Positions 1-5,984 of a DNA stretch of 17,174 nucleotides are shown one piece after another; within the stretch, counting starts at the first letter, position 1, and each line of letters opens with the position of its first letter. The stretch spans positions 1-17,174 of the forward strand of contig CALUDF010000017.1 in assembly GCA_943914745.1 (NCBI GenBank), given 5' to 3'. The notes beneath the pieces were generated by a model, which was given only the letters and a program-made list of their open reading frames with translations, was not told the DNA's origin and did no database searches. The translations under genes and the position numbers were made by a program. This stretch comes from an uncultured Bacteriovorax sp. (GTDB taxonomy: Bacteria; Bdellovibrionota; Bacteriovoracia; Bacteriovoracales; Bacteriovoracaceae).

Positions 1-151
1 TTATATAAGTCTGACGACTCTTCCTCACTTAGATGGAAAAAATACAGTCTTTGGGCAAGTGGTGGATGGATTAGATATTCTTCCTAAACTGTCTAAAGGA
101 GATCGTATTATTTCGATTACTTTGAATCTAAAAGATACTACTGCTAATTAA
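1..151 (+). CDS. Cyclophilin-type peptidyl-prolyl cis-trans isomerase, C-terminal fragment
   Basis: The reading frame is open from the left edge (codons begin at base 2) to a TAA at 149-151, giving the last 49 residues of a protein whose start lies outside the window. The fragment contains HLDGKNTVFGQVVDGLDIL followed by KGDRIISITL. This is the usual end of cyclophilins: the LDGK-TVFG strand, the V-x-G-x-D helix and the final GD-I-x-x-I strand. Cyclophilins isomerise Xaa-Pro peptide bonds during protein folding. Whether this one is exported cannot be told because the N-terminus is missing. A hairpin follows 8 bases after the stop, so this is probably the last gene of its transcript. Confidence 0.82.
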   Translation, partial: YISLTTLPHLDGKNTVFGQVVDGLDILPKLSKGDRIISITLNLKDTTAN

Positions 152-159
152 AATGTTCA

Positions 160-180
160 GCAGGGCTAAGTCAGCCCTGC
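160..180 (+). terminator. Hairpin after the cyclophilin gene, probable terminator
   Basis: A perfect 8-bp stem, GCAGGGCT (160-167) with AGCCCTGC (173-180), closes a 5-base loop directly after the stop at 151. The following sequence (TTACAATTG) is only weakly T-rich. The hairpin is clear, but intrinsic termination is an inference. Confidence 0.55.
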
Positions 181-250
181 TTACAATTGTCAGCGCTATC
201 TACTCTGTAAAAAATATAAAAATCTATATATACATTTAAATTTGATTTAG

Positions 251-286
251 CCTCCTGTGCAACTAAACGAGCTACTTTTGAGGAGG
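251..286 (+). promoter_or_regulatory. Strong Shine-Dalgarno with an upstream complementary hexamer (possible RBS-masking hairpin)
   Basis: AGGAGG at 281-286 lies 5 bases before the ATG at 292 and is a near-perfect ribosome binding site that fixes the start. Upstream, CCTCCT at 251-256 is its exact complement. Nearby CAA (260-262) and TTG (278-280) can extend the pairing past a 3-base bulge. If the transcript starts before 251, the leader could fold and hide the ribosome binding site. The region 152-250 is AT-rich and must hold the promoter, but I could not pick a convincing -35/-10 pair. Confidence 0.35.
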
Positions 287-291
287 TATTT

Positions 292-1071
292 ATGAAAAAA
301 GCTATCGTTCTTGTTCTTGCCCTAACAAGCTTACAATCTTTTGCTGATGGACCTAACAGACCACCAGTAGGTAATGGTCCTGGCGGACGCATGGATTTTC
401 CACAGTGTTTAAAGGAATACGACAGACTCATCAGACAAACGAGTGATCTACAGACTCAGCTTAATGCTTGCTTGGCCAGCAATAGAAATCCAGGGCCAGG
501 GCCTGGGAACTCTAGAGAGGTTGAAGAGCTAAGAAGAGAAAATAGAAGACTTACTGAAAGTCTTGATCGTCTTAATAATGACGTGAGAAGTTTAACTGAA
601 ACAAATTCTCGTTTAAACTACGACAACAATGCTCTTGTTGATTCGAATAACCGTTTAATGAGAGAGAACATGGATCTTCGCCGCCAGATCGAGGATGCGC
701 AAGCTCCAAGAGGGTTGGGATTCTTCAGCTATGCTGGTTGCAAGGATTACAATGGCAATGTTGACCTTAAGTATATCATCAGCGCTGAAGGACGAGTTCC
801 ACTAGAAGCTGAGACGAATGCAACTCAAAACGTAACAAAAAATTTCTCGTGTACTTACGGAGTTAAAGTTGCTGCGACTGAGGAAATCAGAAGCAGAGAT
901 GCCAATATTTACTGTGTTGCTGGATGTAAAGACTACAACGGAAACGTTGATAACAAATATATCAAATCGGCCTTAGGAAGAAATCTTACAGAAGCTCAAT
1001 TCCTTTCGATGAAAGAAGTTTCAAAAAACTATTCATGTACCTACGGAATCAAAATTCAAGCTTGCCAATAA
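292..1071 (+). CDS. Secreted coiled-coil protein with two C-terminal GCKDYNGNVD repeats, function unknown
   Basis: The family is not recognised. Visible parts, in order, are a Sec signal peptide (residues 1-18, cleavage likely after QSFA), a Pro/Gly-rich stretch (about 21-32 and 65-73), a heptad-rich helix from about 75 to 136 full of Leu, Arg, Asn and Glu (coiled coil), and two copies of a roughly 45-residue unit. The units span residues 149-193 and 211-255. Both read G-C-K-D-Y-N-G-N-V-D-x-K-Y-I-x-S-A-x-G-R and end S-C-T-Y-G-x-K. Each unit has two Cys (150/187 and 212/249), which suggests an intra-repeat disulfide in the periplasm or outside the cell. The DNA of the copies has drifted, so the duplication is old. 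The gene is monocistronic between two hairpins. Plausible roles are envelope structure or surface binding, but nothing in the sequence decides this. Confidence 0.85.
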   Translation: MKKAIVLVLALTSLQSFADGPNRPPVGNGPGGRMDFPQCLKEYDRLIRQTSDLQTQLNACLASNRNPGPGPGNSREVEELRRENRRLTESLDRLNNDVRSLTETNSRLNYDNNALVDSNNRLMRENMDLRRQIEDAQAPRGLGFFSYAGCKDYNGNVDLKYIISAEGRVPLEAETNATQNVTKNFSCTYGVKVAATEEIRSRDANIYCVAGCKDYNGNVDNKYIKSALGRNLTEAQFLSMKEVSKNYSCTYGIKIQACQ

Positions 1072-1086
1072 GCTTTGAAATAAGAG

Positions 1087-1111
1087 AAGGGGCCGATCAA
1101 GGCCCCTTTTT
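1087..1111 (+). terminator. Rho-independent terminator
   Basis: The stem AAGGGGCC (1087-1094) pairs with GGCCCCTT (1101-1108) around a GATCAA loop and runs into five T. It ends the coiled-coil protein gene. It lies 15 bases beyond the stop of the convergent dioxygenase gene and could also act weakly on that transcript. Confidence 0.85.
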
Positions 1112-1125
1112 CGTCTTAGGAGGAC

Positions 1126-1989
1126 TCAGGCGCCGATTAAAACCGAGCGCATAGAAAGGCTTCCAAGTTCAAAATCTTCATAAGGAAAAATTATTTTTTC
1201 ACTCACCCCTGCTGCTCCTAGCACATAGAGAAGAGGGAGATAGTGGTCTATCGAAGGGTGGGACATCTTCCAAAGAGCGTGCTTTGATGGATCTTCGGCC
1301 AGAAGCTGGGTCAGGTCGTTTTTTAAAATGGCTTCTTTTATAAGAAGGTCAAAGTCGTGGGCCCATTCCATTACAGGGGCCGTTTCACTACGAGACAATT
1401 GGCGGAGGTTATGGACGATGTTTCCGCTTCCAATAATCAAGACTCCTTCTTCACGGAGTTTTTTTAATTCGACAGAAAGATTATAATGGTCGCGCAAATT
1501 CAAAAAATTCTGATTCAATGACAACTGCACGACTGGGATATCGGCTTTCGGGTACATGTGATGAAGTACACTCCAGGCCCCATGATCAAAGCCCCATTCG
1601 TGATCAAGCTCTGCTTGGTATGAGTGTAGGTTTGATTTTACTTCTTGGGCGAGTTCTGGATTTCCCGGAGCGGGATAGACGATTTCAGATAAGGCCTGTG
1701 GAAATCCGTAAAAGTCGTAAATCATTTTAGGAGTAGGGGCTGCCAGAAGAGACACTCCTCTAGTCATCCAATGCGCAGAGACCATCAGGATTTTTTTGGG
1801 ACGAAGAAGGGTCTCGCCGAGTGTGTGCAAATGTTGGGTAAAGGCATTGTTGGCCAAGGCGTTCATGGGACTGCCATGTCCGATAAAAAGAACCGGCATT
1901 TTTTGTGACGGATTTGATCCTATGTAGCTTGTAGTAGTCATGGCCATGAGTCCTGATGCGGATAATGTTAAAAAAGCTCTTCTATCCAT
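1126..1989 (-). CDS. ygiD: YgiD/LigB-family extradiol aromatic ring-opening dioxygenase (4,5-DOPA dioxygenase-like) with Tat-like leader
   Basis: This protein of 287 residues matches E. coli YgiD in its conserved blocks: GHGSPMN near residue 37, SAHW near 71, YDFYGFPQALSEIVYPAPG, WGFDHGAWSVL near 132, GSGNIVHNLR near 187, DHYLPLLYVLGA near 248, and a C-terminal LGSLSM. The expected metal ligands are His38, His73, His193 and His249. The family cleaves catechol rings; YgiD itself has been described as a DOPA 4,5-dioxygenase, but the substrate here is unknown. The first 30 residues are extra compared with YgiD. They start M-D-R-R-A-F-L-T-L and continue into a short hydrophobic, Ala/Ser/Gly-rich stretch, which resembles a twin-arginine signal. 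An internal start at Met31 would give a cytoplasmic form. No partner gene is adjacent. Confidence 0.85.
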   Translation of the reverse strand: MDRRAFLTLSASGLMAMTTTSYIGSNPSQKMPVLFIGHGSPMNALANNAFTQHLHTLGETLLRPKKILMVSAHWMTRGVSLLAAPTPKMIYDFYGFPQALSEIVYPAPGNPELAQEVKSNLHSYQAELDHEWGFDHGAWSVLHHMYPKADIPVVQLSLNQNFLNLRDHYNLSVELKKLREEGVLIIGSGNIVHNLRQLSRSETAPVMEWAHDFDLLIKEAILKNDLTQLLAEDPSKHALWKMSHPSIDHYLPLLYVLGAAGVSEKIIFPYEDFELGSLSMRSVLIGA

Positions 1990-2159
1990 GACACTATTTT
2001 AAGCCAAGTAGTCGTTTAATGATAATTCGAAGAATTTATCAACATGATAAGTAAAGCCAGATCCTTTCTTCTGAAGCCGCAATGAAATATTTATAGCTAC
2101 CGTAGGAAAAAAGTCTTGTTTAGGCTAAGTTCGGCCAAATTCCAGTGAGGAGACATCCA
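1990..2159. other. Divergent intergenic region between the dioxygenase and phosphatase genes
   Basis: This 170-base AT-rich gap must hold the promoters for both flanking genes. On the minus strand TTGATA (complement at about 2039-2044) is a fair -35 element, but no good -10 lies at the right distance. On the plus strand only weak TA-rich boxes are seen near 2085-2095. No repeat, small ORF with an RBS, or RNA-like structure stands out. Confidence 0.3.
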
Positions 2160-2876
2160 ATGAAAGCTTTATTTTTTGCTTCAGTCATTACGTTCTCATT
2201 TTTTTCAGAGGCCTTTGCGGGCGCAAGCTCCAATATGCCTTCAACTTATGCAGATACAGGAATTCCAAACTCTCACCTTCTCTCTGAAAACGTCATCCGT
2301 GGAATGGCGCCTAAGAATAAAAAAGACATGCAAAAACTTTTGGACCTGGGTGTTGAAAAGTTTCTCATGATTAAAATCGATACAAATGGGGATATCGCTC
2401 GAGAAATTGAAACTCTCCGCTCTTTAGGGGTCGCAGATGAAGACATGCTACATTTAGATTTTCCCTGGAAGGATATATCTGATTATGGCGCCTTTTGTGA
2501 AATGACAGTGGATGCCCTCAATATGCTCAAAAGCGCTGAAAGCAATAATCAAAAAATCTATTTTCACTGCACCCTAGGAGAGGATCGCACAGGTTATCTT
2601 GCCGGTCTCTATAAGATATATCGTGGAGATGCAGAGACAAGAAAGGAGATTTTTGAAAGTGAGATGTGCGACAAGGGCTATGAGGCGGGAAATCCAACAA
2701 AGATTTATACTGTTGTAAAAAAAGTCCGCGAGGGGCTCACTCCGGCATTTATGGCCATGGCCGACTTAATAAGCAAAAACCCAGGGAAAAAAATTTCAAA
2801 AACGATGTGTAAAGACTTGATCGTTCCGAAGGTTAATTTCAAAGAATACAGCTGCAAAAAATCAAGGCTTCTTTAA
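2160..2876 (+). CDS. Exported tyrosine/dual-specificity phosphatase (CX5R family)
   Basis: The start chosen is the ATG at 2160, because GAGGAGA (2147-2153) sits at proper distance and the next residues form a signal peptide (MKALFFASVITFSFFSEAFA). A GTG 15 bases upstream would spoil the leader. The protein has 238 residues. The phosphatase loop is HCTLGEDRTG, with nucleophile Cys137 and Arg143. The HLDFPWKD segment around residues 98-105 is in the position of the acid loop, with Asp100 or Asp105 as candidate general acid. The fold matches the DSP/PTP-like superfamily that removes phosphate from phosphoproteins or other phosphoesters. Export to the periplasm argues against control of the cell's own kinases and for an envelope or external substrate. 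Several later Cys (MCDKGY, MCKDL, YSCKK) could form disulfides. The gene stands alone. Confidence 0.82.
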   Translation: MKALFFASVITFSFFSEAFAGASSNMPSTYADTGIPNSHLLSENVIRGMAPKNKKDMQKLLDLGVEKFLMIKIDTNGDIAREIETLRSLGVADEDMLHLDFPWKDISDYGAFCEMTVDALNMLKSAESNNQKIYFHCTLGEDRTGYLAGLYKIYRGDAETRKEIFESEMCDKGYEAGNPTKIYTVVKKVREGLTPAFMAMADLISKNPGKKISKTMCKDLIVPKVNFKEYSCKKSRLL

Positions 2877-2896
2877 AGTTAGGCATAAAGCTAGCC

Positions 2897-2921
2897 ATGG
2901 GCACTTATGGCCAGTGCCCAT
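2897..2921. terminator. Convergent-gene hairpin, probable bidirectional terminator
   Basis: ATGGGCACT (2897-2905) and AGTGCCCAT (2913-2921) form a perfect 9-bp stem with a 7-base loop in the 53-base gap between two convergent genes. Neither flank has a strong T tract, so termination efficiency is uncertain. Confidence 0.6.
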
Positions 2922-2929
2922 TCCCAGTG

Positions 2930-3364
2930 TTACTTCTGCTTTTTATTAGCATAGAAATTGATGCTTCCATCTGCTATTTCAAGAGTGAACTTATCACCTC
3001 TCGAACTTTCAAAGCTTGCAGAAAAATCTTCTGCTGACTCGATCTTCAGGTCTTCTAGTGTTGTATGCGCAGCAAGTGTGCGGTTTCCAATTTCTACTTT
3101 TTCCCCTGGAAGAAAAGTAAATGTGCACGAAGCCTCGCTTTGGGTTCTTTTACAAATGAACTTAATAGTCTTGTCATCTGATATTTTCTGGAGAGAGATT
3201 CCCTCATTCAAATTTGTCATGAAATTTTGAAGACGGGCCGCCTCACCAATTTCGTTAATAAGCACGATGACTTTCTCCGGGCGGTGGAAAACACCGACAG
3301 AGTCTTGAGCAGCTAGGGCCACATTGGTCAGTAATAGAGCTGTAAAAAGAGCTAAAAATTTCAT
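2930..3364 (-). CDS. Small secreted protein, family unknown
   Basis: This 144-residue protein has a clear Sec signal peptide (MKFLALFTALLLTNVALA, cleaved around residue 19) and no later membrane segment. The mature part is a mix of charged and beta-like stretches, with only two cysteines (Cys71 and Cys80), which could pair in the periplasm. No known motif or domain was recognised. Ribosome binding is weak (GCGAGA at a distance), but the leader makes the start credible. It lies downstream of the oxidase operon, separated from it by a hairpin, so it is probably transcribed on its own. A link to respiration is possible only by position. Confidence 0.7.
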   Translation of the reverse strand: MKFLALFTALLLTNVALAAQDSVGVFHRPEKVIVLINEIGEAARLQNFMTNLNEGISLQKISDDKTIKFICKRTQSEASCTFTFLPGEKVEIGNRTLAAHTTLEDLKIESAEDFSASFESSRGDKFTLEIADGSINFYANKKQK

Positions 3365-3432
3365 CTTTATCTCGCAGGATTGAAGTGAGTTGTTAGAATA
3401 TTTTTAGCGTGGAATAATGAAAGAGACAAGAA

Positions 3433-3457
3433 ATGGCGGATCATGAGGACCCGCCAT
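3433..3457 (-). terminator. Terminator of the cytochrome oxidase operon
   Basis: On the minus strand a 10-bp stem (ATGGCGG-GTC with GAT-CCGCCAT, one G-U pair) closes a 5-base loop (CTCAT) just after the subunit IV stop, followed by TTCTTGTCTCTTTC. The G-U pair forms only in minus-strand RNA; the plus strand has an A-C mismatch there. This supports a minus-strand role. Confidence 0.65.
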
Positions 3458-3469
3458 CATAAAAATTAA

Positions 3470-3760
3470 TTAACGGTACATACCTTCAAGGATAAGAGCT
3501 GCAGCATAAAGAACAGCTGAAAGTGGAACTGCGGCAATGATTTTCATCCAAGCCGTCTCTTCTTTTAAGTGCATATAGAAATAGGCAACAACGAAAGCTT
3601 TAGCAAAAGCAAGTCCAACGAGACCGACGACCTTGTGCCAGTACTCAGTCTTAAGACCAGGAATCATAAGCTCAAGGAGCGTTAAAAAAGTCAGGACAAA
3701 AAATACAATGATGTATTCTTTAGTGTGGCTTTTGTATTCGTGGTTTTTATGGTCACCCAT
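3470..3760 (-). CDS. ctaF: Cytochrome c oxidase subunit IV (bacterial COX4_pro type)
   Basis: This protein of 96 residues has a charged, His/Lys-containing N-terminus and three hydrophobic segments (about 17-35, 46-67 and 72-92). The spacing and motifs (FFVLTFLTLLELMIPG, FAKAFVVAYFYMHLK) are those of the small subunit IV of aa3/caa3/bo-type oxidases, which helps assemble or stabilise the complex in the inner membrane and binds no cofactor. A strong AAGGAG lies 8 bases before the ATG. It is the last gene of the oxidase operon, 20 bases after the SCO gene. The usual family length is about 95-110 residues, so it is complete. Confidence 0.88.
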   Translation of the reverse strand: MGDHKNHEYKSHTKEYIIVFFVLTFLTLLELMIPGLKTEYWHKVVGLVGLAFAKAFVVAYFYMHLKEETAWMKIIAAVPLSAVLYAAALILEGMYR

Positions 3761-3780
3761 GGTTATCTCCTTCTGATTTC

Positions 3781-4494
3781 TTAATTTTTTACCGTTGGTT
3801 GTGGTTGGGCATAACTGAAGCTGTTGTTTACGAGAAGGCCTAGATCGATCATCATCTTATCCATCTCGACTCTTTCTGTTCCGTAGTACCCTCTGATCTG
3901 TCCTTTATCGTCCACTAAAACAAGTTTTTCCGAGTGAGCGATATCAAACAAAGTAATTTTTTCTTCTGCTAATTGCTTTTCAATCGGCTCTTTTGATCCC
4001 ATTGGGACTTTAAAGCCATTAATGACAACTTTTTCCAGGTCTTTTTGAGTGCCTGTTAAGTAATTCCAGATAAAAGGATTTGAGTGCCTTTTTCTGGCAA
4101 ACTTATAAAGAACTTCCGGAGTATCAACTTCCGGATCTACCGTGAAAGTCACGATTGCAGCTTTTGTTCCAAGCCCCCTGATTCTCTTTTGCACCAGATC
4201 CATCTTCGCCATCAGTGCCGGACAAGTTGTCGGGCAAGAAGTGAACATGAAATTGGCGATATAGAATTTTCCTTGAAGCTCTTTTGTTCCAAAAGGTTTT
4301 CCAAACTCATTAGTGAGAGAAAACTCCGGCACTTGATAGTAAACCGGAAGCGGCGGAGGAAGCGTGCGGTTTAGCGTCTTGTAAACCGGGTAGCTAAAAG
4401 ACAGTAGCCAGAAAACTAACCAGAAAGTCTTCTTTCTGATGAGCTTCTGAAACCAGTTATCTTCTCTGTAATATCCTGTCGCTGTAGTTGTCAT
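3781..4494 (-). CDS. SCO1/SenC-type copper chaperone for the CuA site
   Basis: The protein is 237 residues with one N-terminal membrane anchor (about residues 24-40) and a thioredoxin-fold domain facing the periplasm. The copper-binding set is complete: Cys87-x3-Cys91 in FTSCPTTCP, and His187 in IAHSEKLVLVD. The VDPEVDTPEVLYKFA stretch is also typical. SCO proteins deliver copper to, or reduce the cysteines of, the CuA centre in subunit II, which is encoded in this operon. The ATG follows the upstream cytochrome gene's stop by 4 bases with no real Shine-Dalgarno, so translation is probably coupled. The domain is the normal length. Confidence 0.93.
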   Translation of the reverse strand: MTTTATGYYREDNWFQKLIRKKTFWLVFWLLSFSYPVYKTLNRTLPPPLPVYYQVPEFSLTNEFGKPFGTKELQGKFYIANFMFTSCPTTCPALMAKMDLVQKRIRGLGTKAAIVTFTVDPEVDTPEVLYKFARKRHSNPFIWNYLTGTQKDLEKVVINGFKVPMGSKEPIEKQLAEEKITLFDIAHSEKLVLVDDKGQIRGYYGTERVEMDKMMIDLGLLVNNSFSYAQPQPTVKN

Positions 4495-4498
4495 AAAT

Positions 4499-5383
4499 TT
4501 AGTTTTTAATGCTTTCTAAAAGCTTAGCTCTTGCTGGAGTTCTTCTTGTATCCATCAATGATTTTACATAGTGAGAGACAGCCCAGATTTCGTCGTCTTG
4601 AAGGACGCCTTTCCATGAAGCCATCGCCGTTCCACCAACACCAGCAGCAATACGTTGGTATAGCTCTTCAACTGTTACAGCTGAACGAACAGCATCGTAT
4701 GTGAAATCAGGCGGCATAGTTGCCACACCGTAATCAGATGGCTGAAGTTTAACGTGATACATTTCTGGATCAAATTCAGTCATTCCGGCACCGTTAATTT
4801 TTTGGGCCATGGCACTCATTTCAGAATGAGAAGCAAAAGCTCTGTGGCAAGTCCAGCACTGAGCTACGATGTGGTAGACTTCTTTACCTCTTTGAATCGC
4901 ACTTGCTTTATGAGCTTCCCCATACGGATCTTTTCCGATGACAACTACATCACCAAGCTTCTTGTCAGCTCCTTCCCATTTTTCAGGCGCGAAAGTCTTG
5001 ATGTATTGAACAACGTCATGCATTTGTTGCTTTGATAAGTCCCATGGAAGCATAGCTGTTCCGTGCAGACCTTTTTTTAGGATTTCATAGAAATCTTCGT
5101 CATGAGGAAGCTCGCCAGAGACAACTCTTCCGAATTTAAACTGACCTAGTTTGAAGTTTCTTGGTGGAACAGTTAGACCTTTAGAGGCCACACCTTTTCC
5201 ATCTCCATTTACACCGTGACATGGCATACAGTATTCAGTGTAAAGTGATTTACCGTCATTCAAACTTTTTGCTGGAGCATAAACACCACCGGCAAAAATT
5301 TTGTCTTCTTTGAAGTGTGATTCACTACATGACACTAAGGCCATTAGTGAGAAGACGGTTAAAGTTAGTTTCAAACCTTTCAT
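4499..5383 (-). CDS. Di-heme lipoprotein cytochrome c, probable electron donor to the oxidase
   Basis: The ATG at 5383 was chosen because GAGGA sits 6 bases upstream and the next residues form a lipoprotein signal ending L-V-S-C, with lipidated Cys19; longer starts run back into the preceding subunit III gene. The 294-residue protein has two class-I cytochrome c domains. Heme 1 is bound by CMPCH (52-56) and heme 2 by CWTCH (176-180). Each is followed by a GTAM segment (GTAMLPW and GTAMASW) that can supply the Met ligand. Subunit II here lacks the fused cytochrome of caa3 oxidases, so this membrane-tethered periplasmic cytochrome is the natural donor to CuA. The first domain resembles the cytochrome subunits of alternative complex III, but none of that complex's other genes is present. 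Its stop is 4 bases before the SCO gene. Confidence 0.88.
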   Translation of the reverse strand: MKGLKLTLTVFSLMALVSCSESHFKEDKIFAGGVYAPAKSLNDGKSLYTEYCMPCHGVNGDGKGVASKGLTVPPRNFKLGQFKFGRVVSGELPHDEDFYEILKKGLHGTAMLPWDLSKQQMHDVVQYIKTFAPEKWEGADKKLGDVVVIGKDPYGEAHKASAIQRGKEVYHIVAQCWTCHRAFASHSEMSAMAQKINGAGMTEFDPEMYHVKLQPSDYGVATMPPDFTYDAVRSAVTVEELYQRIAAGVGGTAMASWKGVLQDDEIWAVSHYVKSLMDTRRTPARAKLLESIKN

Positions 5384-5394
5384 AGTATTCCTCA

Positions 5395-5976
5395 TTATAA
5401 AACGAAAATAGTCACAAACATTATTATCCAAACGATTCCGAGAAAGTGCCAAAACTTGCCGATACTCGAGACTTTTACAAATGTCATCGAGTCCGCTGCT
5501 TTAAGCGCGCTATATAACCACACCAGAAGTCCAAGGCCCGCTACGATGTGAGCGGCGTGAATCCATGTGAAAGCGTAAAGTATCGAAGCAAAAATTCCAG
5601 AAGAGACAAAAATCCCGTGAGACTTAAGTTGATTCCAGAATAAAAACTGGCTTGCCATAAAGGCCACACCAAGAATCAGGGTCCACGTAAGATTTTTTTT
5701 GTCTGCGACTCCCTTTTCTACATTCTTTTCAAAAGACATATAAAGGATAGAGCTCAGGACAATAACCAGGGTGCTGATTGATGGTATTAAAAGAGAAGGC
5801 TTCCCCATTCCGGCGGGAGGCCATACTGGAGCAGTAAAACGATAAATAGCAAAACCCATCATCAATGTTAAAAATAACATTCCGAATGACACCAAAGTCA
5901 CAATCATAGCAATTGAAGAGATGACTTTATCCCCTTCTTTTGCCTGAGTAATAGTTTGTGCCTGAGCTTGTGCCAT
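5395..5976 (-). CDS. Divergent cytochrome c oxidase subunit III-like protein
   Basis: The protein has 193 residues with a Gln/Ala-rich N-terminus and five hydrophobic helices (about 20-45, 62-80, 97-115, 125-155 and 172-193), like short bacterial subunit III. Helix signatures WIHAAHIVAG and GKFWHFLGIVWI support the family. Compared with the other subunit III in this window, the glutamate inside the third helix (Glu122 there) is replaced by Phe113 here, in QFLFWNQ instead of QVYEYMH. It lies 8 bases after ctaD and 11 before the cytochrome gene, with AGAGGA inside the end of ctaD as its ribosome binding site. It may be an alternative or structural subunit of the same oxidase; paired subunit III genes also occur in some other respiratory operons, by my recollection. 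Confidence 0.8.
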   Translation of the reverse strand: MAQAQAQTITQAKEGDKVISSIAMIVTLVSFGMLFLTLMMGFAIYRFTAPVWPPAGMGKPSLLIPSISTLVIVLSSILYMSFEKNVEKGVADKKNLTWTLILGVAFMASQFLFWNQLKSHGIFVSSGIFASILYAFTWIHAAHIVAGLGLLVWLYSALKAADSMTFVKVSSIGKFWHFLGIVWIIMFVTIFVL

Positions 5977-5984
5977 TATGCTTT

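Noticed and set aside
187..220. TTGTCA (187-192) with TATAAA (215-220) as promoter of the coiled-coil protein gene
   Set aside because: The spacer is 22 bases, too long for a standard sigma-70 promoter, and TTGTCA abuts the upstream terminator.
4499..5383. An alternative complex III (Act) locus, suggested by the lipoprotein cytochrome
   Set aside because: No NrfD-like, molybdopterin-fold or ActDEF membrane genes are present; only the cytochrome resembles one subunit.
5384..5452. A longer start for the di-heme cytochrome inside the subunit III gene
   Set aside because: It would put 23 charged residues before the lipoprotein signal; the ATG at 5383 has its own Shine-Dalgarno.
5395..5976. The divergent subunit III as a pseudogene
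   Set aside because: The frame is intact, has five well-formed helices, tight operon spacing and a ribosome site. Loss of one Glu is not evidence of decay.
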